From positions 1 to 35,556 of the forward strand of contig CALDNY010000264.1 of the NCBI GenBank assembly GCA_937914685.1: DNA of 35,556 nucleotides, read 5' to 3'. This DNA comes from an uncultured Kordiimonadaceae bacterium (GTDB taxonomy: Bacteria; Pseudomonadota; Alphaproteobacteria; Sphingomonadales; Emcibacteraceae). Both the position numbers and the translations under genes were made by a program. The notes beneath the pieces were generated by a model. The model did not search any database. It had not been told where the DNA came from and saw only the letters and a program-made list of their open reading frames with translations. Within the stretch, counting starts at the first letter, position 1. Every line of letters begins with the position of its first letter. Positions 9,653 through 19,431 of the stretch are shown one piece after another.

Positions 9653-11200
9653 TTAATGAACGCCATGCATTTTTTTCTTCAGTATGGGTGTCATCGCTAA
9701 AATAATCACCCCCACACCAACGCTGCTATAGCCAATAGTGCTATAAACATCCATGGTCGCGACAATATCTAACACGCCGCTATCCGCGCCATGCTCCGCA
9801 CTCCCCGTAAGGGCACTGATCCAGCCCGCCACATTGTTACCAAGGGCCGTAAAGAGGAACCATGTTCCCATCACCATGCCGACAATTTTACTAACGCTTA
9901 ATTTTGTCACCATAGAAAGGCCAACGGGGCTTAAGAAAAGCTCGGCGAGTGTAAGGGCAAAATAAATAAACACTAACCACATGAAGCTTTTAGAGGTTCC
10001 CATATCGAGGCTCATGCCCCATGAGAAAACAATATACCCGATGCCAATGATCAGCATGGCATAGCCAAATTTTGCCGGGGTAGAAGGTTCTATTTTACGC
10101 TTGGCGAGCACCACCCAAAGCCACGCCATCACGGGTGCGAACATGACGATGAAAAGAGCGTTGAGCATTTGAACTTGCGAGGCTTGCATTTCCCAGCCGA
10201 AAATAGTGCGGTCAAACTGTTGATCGGCAAGCAATGTCAAACTGGCAGCTTGTTGTTCAAACAGCGCCCAAAATACAGATTGCAAGGCGATAAGGAAGCA
10301 GGCTACCATCAAGCGCTCCCTTTCTATTTTCGTGCATTTAGTATAGCCGTAAGTTAAAATTATAGCGAGCATGATAATGCCAGTGACCCCCAGCAACGAT
10401 ACGACGAATTCATCATAATGCAGCATGACCCAGCTTATGCCAACTAAGGCAAAGCCAAACAGATATATGGTATATTCTTTGCTAATCCCGATGGGAGATT
10501 TTTCTTTTAATTCCGCAGGATTACTGGGTTCAGCACGACCATCAAGAAATTTTTGTCCCCATAAAAAGACCAAGAGACCAAACAGCATTCCAATGCCAGC
10601 AATAGAAAACCCATAATTCCAACCGTAAACTTCACCCACATAACCAACCAGAATTGTTGAGATTAATGAACCTAGATTTATACCCATATAAAAGATTGAA
10701 AAACCACCATCCCGCCTTGGGTCATTGGGGCCATATAATTTACCAACTATCGCTGAAATATTCGCTTTTAAAAACCCAACACCAGTAACAATCAACGCCA
10801 TAGCCAAGAAAAATATATTGATATAAAATTCATTTCGAACAACCGTATCGCCGTCCATAATCGATGCGGGCCCGTGAAAAGCCATAAGACTATGACCGAC
10901 GACCAATAATAAGGCGCCGTATGTTACTGCCTTTCGACTCCCTAAATAGCGATCAGCCATATAGCCGCCAATGATTGGCATCATGTAAACAAGACCAGCA
11001 TAGGTCCCATAAATCATGCTGGCTTTTCCCACACTGAATAAATGATATTTAACCAGATATAAAACCAAAATAGTGCGCATGCCGTAATATGAAAACCGTT
11101 CCCACATTTCGGTCATAAAGCAAATGGACAAACCAATAGGATGACCCATTAGATTACGCTCTTGCGAACCCTTGAACATATCTTCAGTGCTGTCTGACAT
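9653..11200 (-). CDS. POT family proton-dependent peptide MFS transporter (copy 1)
   Basis: GHPIGLSICFMTEMWERFSYYGMRTILVLYL; YGPNDPRRDGGFSIFYMGINLG; strong paralogy with the next gene. Confidence 0.92.
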   Translation of the reverse strand: MSDSTEDMFKGSQERNLMGHPIGLSICFMTEMWERFSYYGMRTILVLYLVKYHLFSVGKASMIYGTYAGLVYMMPIIGGYMADRYLGSRKAVTYGALLLVVGHSLMAFHGPASIMDGDTVVRNEFYINIFFLAMALIVTGVGFLKANISAIVGKLYGPNDPRRDGGFSIFYMGINLGSLISTILVGYVGEVYGWNYGFSIAGIGMLFGLLVFLWGQKFLDGRAEPSNPAELKEKSPIGISKEYTIYLFGFALVGISWVMLHYDEFVVSLLGVTGIIMLAIILTYGYTKCTKIERERLMVACFLIALQSVFWALFEQQAASLTLLADQQFDRTIFGWEMQASQVQMLNALFIVMFAPVMAWLWVVLAKRKIEPSTPAKFGYAMLIIGIGYIVFSWGMSLDMGTSKSFMWLVFIYFALTLAELFLSPVGLSMVTKLSVSKIVGMVMGTWFLFTALGNNVAGWISALTGSAEHGADSGVLDIVATMDVYSTIGYSSVGVGVIILAMTPILKKKMHGVH

Positions 11201-11334
11201 ACTTATTCCCTATCTAATATTTTGTGAAAGACACTTTGCCAGAAGAAAAGTAAAAAGTCACCCATCAGTTTTTGGTATCAGTTTTTAATTTTTCCTATTA
11301 TAAATTATCCAACAAATAATCAAAAGAGGCCATC

Positions 11335-12459
11335 ATGAAAATCAGTAGTAATTTTGATAGCGGTAATATCAATGTCATCGAAGCCAAGGCGCCCGGTAAT
11401 ATTCGCCTATCCATCAATAAGGATAACAATTCCGACTTTAATCAGTGGTTTCATTTTCGTCTGACTGGCGCCAAAAATCAGCTTTGTGCCCTTAATATCG
11501 AAAATGCCGATAACGCCGCCTATCCTGATGGTTGGGTTGATTATCAGGCCGTGGCTTCTTATGATCATGAGAATTGGTTTCGTGTCAGCACAATTTATAA
11601 AAATGGCACTTTGACCATTCAACATGTCCCAGAAACAGATAGTGTTTATTATGCTTATTTTGCCCCCTATAGTTATGATCGTCACCAAGAATTAGTATCA
11701 AGTTGCGCCACCCATGATCGGGTGCGCCTAGAGGTTATAGGCGAAACATGTGATGGCCGTGACATTGACATGCTGACCATTGGCGAGGCCGATGAAAATA
11801 AAAAGAAAATCTGGATTATCGCCCGCCAACATCCTGGCGAAAGCATGGCTGAATGGCTGGTTGAAGGATTATTAAATCGTTTACTTGATGATGGTGATGC
11901 CCAATCGCGCCAATTGCTTCATCAATGTGTGTTTTATGTGGTTCCAAACGTCAATCCTGATGGCAGTATTCGCGGCCATTTACGCTGTAATGCCAAGGGT
12001 CAGAATTTAAACCGTGATTGGGCCGAGCCAAGCCAAGAAGATAGCCCCGAAATTTTCCATTTAAGAAATAAAATGGATCAAATGGGCTTGGATTTATGTC
12101 TTGATGTCCACGGTGATGAGGCCCTGCCTTATAATTTCATTGCCTGTTTTGAAGGCGTTATTGATTTGAACCAATATAATTTAGACAGCGCCTATATGTT
12201 TGGGCGCCAATTGGAGAAATTTAACCCTGATTTTCAAAATGAAAAGGGTTATCAAAAGAATGCACCAAACAGTGCGAATATGGGCATGAGCACTAATCAA
12301 ATAGCCGCACGCTATGATGCAGTGGCGATGACATTAGAAATGCCCTTTAAAGATACCGCCGATAGCCCCAACCCTGAAACAGGATGGTCACCAGAACGCA
12401 GCATCAAGCTTGGACATTCCTGTCTTGATGCCTTATCAACAATTGTTGATAGACTTTAG
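11335..12459 (+). CDS. M14 family zinc carboxypeptidase (cytosolic-carboxypeptidase-like)
   Basis: Zn ligands RQHPGESMAEW and LDVHGDE, catalytic MTLEMPF, NVNPDGSIRGHLRCNAKGQNLNRDW; no signal peptide. Confidence 0.87.
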   Translation: MKISSNFDSGNINVIEAKAPGNIRLSINKDNNSDFNQWFHFRLTGAKNQLCALNIENADNAAYPDGWVDYQAVASYDHENWFRVSTIYKNGTLTIQHVPETDSVYYAYFAPYSYDRHQELVSSCATHDRVRLEVIGETCDGRDIDMLTIGEADENKKKIWIIARQHPGESMAEWLVEGLLNRLLDDGDAQSRQLLHQCVFYVVPNVNPDGSIRGHLRCNAKGQNLNRDWAEPSQEDSPEIFHLRNKMDQMGLDLCLDVHGDEALPYNFIACFEGVIDLNQYNLDSAYMFGRQLEKFNPDFQNEKGYQKNAPNSANMGMSTNQIAARYDAVAMTLEMPFKDTADSPNPETGWSPERSIKLGHSCLDALSTIVDRL

Positions 12460-12478
12460 TTTTAAAAGTAGGAAGTTT

Positions 12479-13813
12479 ATGAAAAAGCAGGGGAAATTTA
12501 GTGGCGTAACAGCAATGGCTATTGTCATTGCTAATATGATCGGAACTGGCATTTTTACCAGTCTTGGTTTTCAATTGATGGATATCCGCTCTGGTTTTGT
12601 GATCATGGCTTTATGGGTATTAGGGGGCATTGTCGCCCTCTGCGGGGCTTTATGCTACGCTGAATTAGGCGCTAGACTACCCAGATCTGGCGGAGAGTAT
12701 AATTTTCTAACTGAAATTTATCACCCTGCCGCAGGGTTTATATCGGGTTGGATTTCAGCCACCGTTGGCTTTGCCGCACCAACCGCCTTGGCGGCGATCA
12801 CTTTTGGCATTTATTTATCATCCGTTTTTCCATCCCTTGATCCGCTATGGCTTGCAACCATTTTGATTTTTTCCATGACCTTGATCCATGCCTCATCCCA
12901 TAAGAATAGCGGTGGCTTGCAAAGCTTCTTTACTGCGGCTAAAATTCTGCTGATCCTTGGTTTTTCTATTGCTGCTCTTTTATCTGTAGAAACAATACAA
13001 AATGTCAGTTATATGCCCAATAGTTCGGATCTGCCTTTGCTCAGCGGTGGAGCCTTTGCCGTATCGTTAATCTATGTTGGATATGCCTATAGCGGTTGGA
13101 ATGCGGCTACTTATTTAACGGGTGAGATTGAAAACCCCAAGAAAACACTACCACGCATTCTGACGATCGGCACGGGTGTGGTCATGATCTCTTATATTCT
13201 TTTAAATTATGTGTTTTTGGCCGTTGCCCCCATGGATGCTATGTCTGGAAAGATTGAAATTGGCTATATCGCGGCGCGTCATGCTTTTGGCGAAATAGGA
13301 GCGGCAGTGATGGGGGTAACTTTAGCTATGCTGCTCATCTCTACTGTCAGCGCAATGCTTGTTGCCGCACCAAGAGTGCTACAGGTGCTCGGGGAGGATT
13401 ACTCTCTTTTTAGATTTTTAGGCAAGACAAATCGTCACCAGATACCCTCTACAGCGATCTGGTTCCAATCAACGATGGCAATGATTTTTTTATGGACGGC
13501 ATCTTTTCAAAGTATCCTGATATTCTCAGGCGCGACAATGGCATTGAATAGTTTATTCGCTGTGCTTGGACTGTTCATTCTACGCCACAAAGAGACCTTA
13601 CAAAAACAAACTGACAATAATGATCAATGCTTTAACCTGCCATTCTTTCCCATACCACCATTAATTTTTATATCGGTAACATTATGGACACTGGTTTATC
13701 TTGCCATTGAGAATCCCATAGAAATAGCCTTCAGTGTAGGGGTTATTATCACTGGGGGTGTCGGATATTTACTGGCTAATAAATATTCACAAAAGCATAT
13801 TCATAAGGCATGA
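12479..13813 (+). CDS. APC family amino acid permease
   Basis: MKKQGKFSGVTAMAIVIANMIGTGIFTSLGFQ; GGEYNFLTEIYHPAAGFISGW; ATG at 12479 preferred over the longer ORF that overlaps the upstream gene. Confidence 0.88.
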   Translation: MKKQGKFSGVTAMAIVIANMIGTGIFTSLGFQLMDIRSGFVIMALWVLGGIVALCGALCYAELGARLPRSGGEYNFLTEIYHPAAGFISGWISATVGFAAPTALAAITFGIYLSSVFPSLDPLWLATILIFSMTLIHASSHKNSGGLQSFFTAAKILLILGFSIAALLSVETIQNVSYMPNSSDLPLLSGGAFAVSLIYVGYAYSGWNAATYLTGEIENPKKTLPRILTIGTGVVMISYILLNYVFLAVAPMDAMSGKIEIGYIAARHAFGEIGAAVMGVTLAMLLISTVSAMLVAAPRVLQVLGEDYSLFRFLGKTNRHQIPSTAIWFQSTMAMIFLWTASFQSILIFSGATMALNSLFAVLGLFILRHKETLQKQTDNNDQCFNLPFFPIPPLIFISVTLWTLVYLAIENPIEIAFSVGVIITGGVGYLLANKYSQKHIHKA

Positions 13814-13834
13814 CATAGCAAATTTAGAAAGCCA

Positions 13835-14824
13835 TTAGTCTTTCGGTGGTGTATATTGCACTATTTTTTGATCAATGCGACCAAAGATGCTATTGCCGTC
13901 TTTATCAAACATGTCAATCTCAACACGGTCGCCAAAGCTCATGAAAGGCGTTGAAGGTTTACCGTCCTTGATGGTTTCCAAGCAGCGTACTTCTGCAAGA
14001 CAACACGATCCCTCAAGCGATCCTTGGTTTGATACGGTGCCCGAACCGATAACGGTTCCCGCCACCAATGATCTTGCTTTTGCCGCGTGAGAAATCAGAT
14101 CACAAAAATCGAAAGTCATATCAATACCCGCATCAGGAGAACCTATTTTTTGGCCGTTTAACAGTGTATGCAGGGGTAATGATAGTTTTTTACCGTCCCA
14201 CGCATCATCAAGCTCATCAGGGCTAACAAAAACAGGGGCAAAGGAGGTCCATGGTTTTGATTGGTAAAAGCCAAATTGTTTAGCCAATTCCCCAGGAATT
14301 AAATTACGTAAAGAGACATCATTAAGAATTGAAATAAGCTTTATGTGTTTCATAGCCCCTGCCTTAGACGTTCCCGCGGGGACATCATCAGTAATCACCG
14401 CCACTTCCCCTTCAAAATCAATTCCCCATTCTTCCGCTTCGACCAAAACATCATCACGAGCACCGATAAAAGCATCAGAGGCCCCCATATACATTAAAGG
14501 GTCCGTCCAAAAACTTTTCGGCAATTCAGCCCCTCGCGCTTTACGGACCAATTCCACATGGGTGACATAAGCACTACCATCAACCCAATGATATGATCTT
14601 GGTAATGGTGCATCACAAAGGCTCGGGTCAAAATCATCCCCTTTGATTTTTCCGCTCTGCAAATCATTATAAAGAGCTATAAGTTTAGGCTCCGCATTCT
14701 TCCAATCATCTAACGCCGCTTGCATGGTAGATGCCACACTATCGGCACTGACATATTTGGAAAGATCTTTTGATACGATAACGAGCGCGCCGTCTCTGCC
14801 TTGTTTTAAGGATGCTAATTTCAT
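13835..14824 (-). CDS. Fumarylacetoacetate hydrolase family protein
   Basis: EGEVAVITDDVPAGTSKAGAMKHIKLISILNDVSLRNL; GSGTVSNQGS. Confidence 0.85.
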   Translation of the reverse strand: MKLASLKQGRDGALVIVSKDLSKYVSADSVASTMQAALDDWKNAEPKLIALYNDLQSGKIKGDDFDPSLCDAPLPRSYHWVDGSAYVTHVELVRKARGAELPKSFWTDPLMYMGASDAFIGARDDVLVEAEEWGIDFEGEVAVITDDVPAGTSKAGAMKHIKLISILNDVSLRNLIPGELAKQFGFYQSKPWTSFAPVFVSPDELDDAWDGKKLSLPLHTLLNGQKIGSPDAGIDMTFDFCDLISHAAKARSLVAGTVIGSGTVSNQGSLEGSCCLAEVRCLETIKDGKPSTPFMSFGDRVEIDMFDKDGNSIFGRIDQKIVQYTPPKD

Positions 14825-14870
14825 TCTCTTATTCTTTCGCTATTGACGATTGTTTGTTATGAATATATAA

Positions 14871-14888
14871 TAGTTTCATTCGTAACTA
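14871..14888. promoter_or_regulatory. Candidate MarR operator
   Basis: Inverted repeat TAGTT-N8-AACTA in the divergent marR/FAH intergenic region. Confidence 0.35.
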
Positions 14889-14913
14889 ATTGCAAGAGTT
14901 AACTGGAATAACA

Positions 14914-15372
14914 ATGGTGACAAAAACCAAATCGTCAAATTTACTATTAGAAGAGTTTCTACCATACAGATTATCTTATCTTACCAATAAAATAAGTCAG
15001 GCCTTATCCCAGCTTTATACGGATAAATTTGGCATTGGTCACGCTCAATGGCGGGTTATGGCGGTATTAGGTCGCTTTAGCGGCTTATCGGCGGCGGTCG
15101 TCGCTGAAAAAACCGCCATGGATAAAGTCGCCGTCAGCCGCGCCATTAATAGTCTGATCAAAAATGAGCTTCTCCTACGCACCTTTGCCGATGATGATAA
15201 ACGCCGCTCTGAGCTATCCTTATCAAAAAAGGGTCGGGATACATATGATAAAATAGTCCCCATGGTGCAAGATTATGAAAGAGATTTACTTGAAACATTG
15301 AGCCAATCTGAACAAGATAATTTGGACAAAATTTTGCGCCGATTAACATCTTATGTAGATAAAGATCAATAG
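14914..15372 (+). CDS. MarR family transcriptional regulator
   Basis: WRVMAVLGRFSGLSAAVVAEKTAMDKVAVSRAINSLIKNELLLRTFADDDKRRSELSLSKKG wHTH; ATG at 14914 chosen over upstream TTG. Confidence 0.9.
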   Translation: MVTKTKSSNLLLEEFLPYRLSYLTNKISQALSQLYTDKFGIGHAQWRVMAVLGRFSGLSAAVVAEKTAMDKVAVSRAINSLIKNELLLRTFADDDKRRSELSLSKKGRDTYDKIVPMVQDYERDLLETLSQSEQDNLDKILRRLTSYVDKDQ

Positions 15373-15373
15373 A

Positions 15374-16747
15374 TCAGCCTTCGCTTTCATGAATACAGCG
15401 ATCAATAATGTCTGAGCTTTGATCAAAATATTGATCAAAAATTGTGGCGATCGCCCGTAAATAAGGCCGTCCTTCTTTAGTAATTTTATATAAAGATCCC
15501 TCTTTTTTCATATAGCGTGCATCAATTAATTTATTCAAGGCAATGAATTGCTCTGTAAAATCATATTCAATATGATGAGCTTTTAAGATTTTATCGGGGT
15601 CAACTTCAAAATAACACATTAGGGTCGAAATAATCTCACGAAACATTTTATCTTGATCTGTTAAACTAAGTCCGCGCGCGGCTGGCGAGTGGGCCGAGTT
15701 TATTTTTTGTAAATAGAGTTTAATATCGGCAATATTTTGGCCATAGCCGCCAGGCATACTGCTTATGGCGGAAGGGCCAAAGCCGATCAATGTATCAGAA
15801 GTATCTTTAGTATATCCTTGAAAATTTCGCCGTAATTTTCCTTGATCATACGTTGTAATCAAAGGATCATCGCCAAGAGCAAAATGATCAAGGCCAATGG
15901 ATTTATAACCATTTTCCTGTAATATTTCGCGGGCAAGGTCAAATTGAGCTTGGCGTTGATGCTGATCTGGTAAGCTATGATTGGCAATAAGCTGTTGATG
16001 TTTTTTCATATGAGGAACATGAGCATAGCCAAATAACGCAATTCGACTAGGCCTAAAGCCTAACGTCTTATTGATGGTGTCTTTGATCGTATCCAAGGTT
16101 TGATAGGGAAGGCCGTAAATCAGATCAAAATTAATCCTTTCAATGCCCGCTTTTTTAAAGTTCGCCATGGTCTCTTCAATCAATTCTAGTGATTGAATGC
16201 GATTGATGGTTTGTTGGGTTTTAAGATTAAAATCCTGAATTCCCAAGCTAGCCCGATTAACTCCCGCTTTTGCATAAGACATAATTTTTAATTGATCGAC
16301 CGTACGTGGGTCAATTTCAACGGCAAATTCATCAACATTATCAAGATCAAAGCAATCATTAACCACATCAATCAGCCGTTTAAAATCATCGGGCTTTAAT
16401 ATGGACGGAGAACCACCGCCAAAATGAATATGACTTACTTTTAAGCGGCCTGTTTTGGCTGCCTTTTGACGCACTTCTTTTATCAACACATCAACAAAAT
16501 TTTCCACGGGTCCATATTTATGGCTCACCGCCATAAAACATCCGCAAAACCAACATAGTTTTTCACAATATGGAATATGAAAATACAGGCTGACCGCTTC
16601 GTCTTTTGGTAATTGTTTAAGCCAAAGATCATAAATATTGCTCTCCAAAGCATCAAATTCAAGAGCTGTTGGATAACTCGTATAGCGCGGAAGACGGCGT
16701 GGTTTAATCGCCCGTTCCGCCGTAAGGGCTGTGTTTTTCTGGTTCAT
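15374..16747 (-). CDS. hemN: Oxygen-independent coproporphyrinogen III oxidase
   Basis: Radical SAM YFHIPYCEKLCWFCGC; RYTSYPT N-terminus; HFGGGSPS. Confidence 0.95.
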   Translation of the reverse strand: MNQKNTALTAERAIKPRRLPRYTSYPTALEFDALESNIYDLWLKQLPKDEAVSLYFHIPYCEKLCWFCGCFMAVSHKYGPVENFVDVLIKEVRQKAAKTGRLKVSHIHFGGGSPSILKPDDFKRLIDVVNDCFDLDNVDEFAVEIDPRTVDQLKIMSYAKAGVNRASLGIQDFNLKTQQTINRIQSLELIEETMANFKKAGIERINFDLIYGLPYQTLDTIKDTINKTLGFRPSRIALFGYAHVPHMKKHQQLIANHSLPDQHQRQAQFDLAREILQENGYKSIGLDHFALGDDPLITTYDQGKLRRNFQGYTKDTSDTLIGFGPSAISSMPGGYGQNIADIKLYLQKINSAHSPAARGLSLTDQDKMFREIISTLMCYFEVDPDKILKAHHIEYDFTEQFIALNKLIDARYMKKEGSLYKITKEGRPYLRAIATIFDQYFDQSSDIIDRCIHESEG

Positions 16748-16780
16748 AAGCGATTTATAGAGCTATTCTCAGAAAAGAAA

Positions 16781-16794
16781 TTGATCTAAATCAG
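16781..16794 (-). promoter_or_regulatory. Candidate FNR/Anr/FixK-type box upstream of hemN
   Basis: TTGATCTAAATCAG (minus: CTGATTTAGATCAA), one mismatch to TTGATN4ATCAA, centred about 40.5 nt upstream of the hemN ATG. Confidence 0.7.
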
Positions 16795-16804
16795 ATTTCT
16801 AAGC

Positions 16805-17047
16805 TTATTTAAACGCTTTAAAGGCCATTGTCGTGAATGTGTCTTTAATACCGGGAATAGTTTGCACCCGTTCATTAACATAACGACCAATGTCTTCATC
16901 ATCGTTCAAATGGAATTTAATCAGCAAATCAAAGGCACCCGAAATGGAATATACTTCTTCGGCTTCTTCCAAATTGTCCACCAATGCTTCGGCAACATCA
17001 AAAACTTTTCCCAGTTCACATTTAATTTGCACAAAAATATTTTGCAT
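16805..17047 (-). CDS. Stand-alone Lrp/AsnC ligand-binding (RAM) domain protein
   Basis: 80 aa IFVQIKCELGKVFDVAEALVDNLEEAEEVYSISGAFDLLIKFHL; no HTH domain. Confidence 0.82.
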   Translation of the reverse strand: MQNIFVQIKCELGKVFDVAEALVDNLEEAEEVYSISGAFDLLIKFHLNDDEDIGRYVNERVQTIPGIKDTFTTMAFKAFK

Positions 17048-17118
17048 TCTCGTAACCTTAATTATTATTTCAATATGTGTTTATCATAAAATATATTTTT
17101 AAAAAGCACCAGTCGTTA

Positions 17119-17886
17119 TTAACTGATCATGGTTTCAATGAGCAATTTTAAGACCGGACGCAACTTATTGGCTTTATCCTCCCTGAAATTGAGCTTAGGG
17201 GCCTCGTCCATATAAGTGTTTTGCGATATTTCGAGCTGCACCGCGTCGATATGATTTTGAGGGTCACCATAATTCCGCGTGATATAGCCCCCTTTAAATC
17301 GGCCGTTTAAGGCCGAACTATAACCCGATTTGCTGATGATATGATCCAATTTTTGAACCAGTGCATGATCCGCAGAAATGCCGTTATCTGTTCCCAAATT
17401 CAAATCGGGTAACTGGCCATCAAATAAATGAGGCACATGACTTTTAATGGAATGAGCGTCCCAAAGTCTGGCAATGCCAAAATTTTGTTTTAAACGCCTT
17501 AATTCAGCACTTATTTGATCATGATAAGGCTGCCAATAGTGTGCCGTACGAGCCGCCAGATCGGGGCTATGATTTGGTTTATAAAGGGGTTCATTTTCAA
17601 ATGTGGTCAAAGGGCATAATGTGGTTTCATTTTGACCCTCATATAAACTTGACCCATCCGCGCCCCTATTTAAATCAACCACGTAGCGGCTGTATTTTGC
17701 AGATATAATCGACACACCCATCTCTTTTAAAAAATCATAGAGCCGATCAATATACCAATCCGTATCAATCATCGACAAAGCGGCCTCTGTCATGTTTTCT
17801 TTTATAGTGTCGGGAATTTCTAAGCCCACATGGGGCATGCTGACCAGAAGCGGTTTTGAGCCTTGATGAAAATGAAATTCCGTCAT
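17119..17886 (-). CDS. hutG: N-formylglutamate deformylase
   Basis: FHQGSKPLLVSMPHVGLEIP; DTDWYIDRLYDF; LWDAHSIKSHVPHLFDGQLPDLNLGT; position directly after hutH. Confidence 0.92.
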   Translation of the reverse strand: MTEFHFHQGSKPLLVSMPHVGLEIPDTIKENMTEAALSMIDTDWYIDRLYDFLKEMGVSIISAKYSRYVVDLNRGADGSSLYEGQNETTLCPLTTFENEPLYKPNHSPDLAARTAHYWQPYHDQISAELRRLKQNFGIARLWDAHSIKSHVPHLFDGQLPDLNLGTDNGISADHALVQKLDHIISKSGYSSALNGRFKGGYITRNYGDPQNHIDAVQLEISQNTYMDEAPKLNFREDKANKLRPVLKLLIETMIS

Positions 17887-19415
17887 CAGATTTTACCCGA
17901 CGGTAAGATTTCCATGACCTCATCGGAAAAATCACCGCTTAACACCATTTGAGTGGCAATGTGTAAATCTGGTGCAAAAAAACGGTCTTTATCATAATGT
18001 TTTACATGCTGGCGAATTTTTGAATGATGAATAGCCAATGAGGGTGATGTTTTATGCGGCGCTCTAAAGTCAATGCCTTGGGCGGCGGCCAATAATTCAG
18101 CCGCAATCACAGATGCACTATTAAAACACATCTCCATTAATCGCCGTGCGCCGTAAGTAGCCATGCTAACATGGTCTTCCTGATTAGCCGAGGTTGGAAT
18201 ACTATCAACGCTAGAGGGATGAGCCATGGTTTTATTTTCTGAAACCAACGCCGCTGCGGACACTTGGGCAATCATAAATCCAGAATTAACACCGCTATTT
18301 TCCACTAAAAATGCAGGAAGGTCGCTCATTTTCGGATCAACCATAATGGACAAGCGCCGTTCTGAAATTGAGGCTATTTCACATATAGCCAGAGCCAAGG
18401 TATCTGCAGCGAAAGCCACGGGTTCAGCGTGAAAATTACCGCCCGAAATTACATCGCCATTATCGGTAAAAATCAGCGGATTATCGGTCACGGCGTTAGC
18501 TTCTATTAATAATGTTTTTGCCACATTTTCCATAATATCCAAACAAGCCCCCATCACTTGGGGCTGACAACGAATTGAATAAGGGTCTTGCACCTTATCA
18601 CAGTCTTGATGGGCTTTGTTAATGGCGCTCCCTTTTAATAGCTTTAAATATTGGGCGGCAACGGTAATTTGGCCGGGTTGTCCGCGCGCTATATGAATAC
18701 GTTTATCAAAGGGGGCGACACTGCCCATTAAGGCATCAATACTCATTGAACCCGCAACCACGGCGGCGGCAAATATATCTTCCGTTTGAAAAAACCCTTT
18801 TAAAGCTAACGCTGTGCTGACCTGAGTACCATTTAAAAAGGCCAAACCTTCTTTTGAGCTAAGTTCTATCGGTGTAAGGCCCGCTTTTGCCAAGGCTTGC
18901 TTGGCGGTCATGGTCTGCCCGTTAATACGGCAATTGCCCTCGCCCATTAAGGCGGCTGTCATATGAGCAAGAGGTGCTAAATCACCAGAAGCGCCAACTG
19001 AACCTTTTTCTGGAATAACCGCTATTATACCCGCATTTACAAAATCCAAAAAGGCTTCCATTATACTGGCGCGAAGACCAGAATAACCCTGAGCGAGACT
19101 TGAAATTTTAAGCACATAGATAAGCCGCACCACATCGTCCTCTAGCGCCTTACCCACGCCTACACTGTGGGAAAGGACAAGATTTCTTTGTAGCAATGAT
19201 AATTGATCGTCAGCAATGGACGTTTGGGCAAGAAGGCCAAATCCAGTATTAATACCATAAACGGTTCGACCTTCTTCAATGATAGTATCAACAATTTTTC
19301 TTGCGGCTTTGATTTTCTGCCAAGCCTCTTGATTGAGGGAAAGATGTTGAGTTTGACGGTAAATTGTCCGCAATTCTTTTAAGGTCATTTGATTTGGATT
19401 AATGGTGAAATTCAT
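17886..19415 (-). CDS. hutH: Histidine ammonia-lyase
   Basis: MIO motif [26 protein letters not shown]. Confidence 0.97.
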   Translation of the reverse strand: MNFTINPNQMTLKELRTIYRQTQHLSLNQEAWQKIKAARKIVDTIIEEGRTVYGINTGFGLLAQTSIADDQLSLLQRNLVLSHSVGVGKALEDDVVRLIYVLKISSLAQGYSGLRASIMEAFLDFVNAGIIAVIPEKGSVGASGDLAPLAHMTAALMGEGNCRINGQTMTAKQALAKAGLTPIELSSKEGLAFLNGTQVSTALALKGFFQTEDIFAAAVVAGSMSIDALMGSVAPFDKRIHIARGQPGQITVAAQYLKLLKGSAINKAHQDCDKVQDPYSIRCQPQVMGACLDIMENVAKTLLIEANAVTDNPLIFTDNGDVISGGNFHAEPVAFAADTLALAICEIASISERRLSIMVDPKMSDLPAFLVENSGVNSGFMIAQVSAAALVSENKTMAHPSSVDSIPTSANQEDHVSMATYGARRLMEMCFNSASVIAAELLAAAQGIDFRAPHKTSPSLAIHHSKIRQHVKHYDKDRFFAPDLHIATQMVLSGDFSDEVMEILPSGKI

Positions 19416-19431
19416 TTTAATTCTCCAGCTC

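Noticed and set aside
15418-15439. TTTGATCAAAATATTGATCAAA, resembling paired FNR half-sites
   Set aside because: It lies inside the hemN 3' coding region, has wrong FNR spacing, and is explained by FDQYFDQ codons
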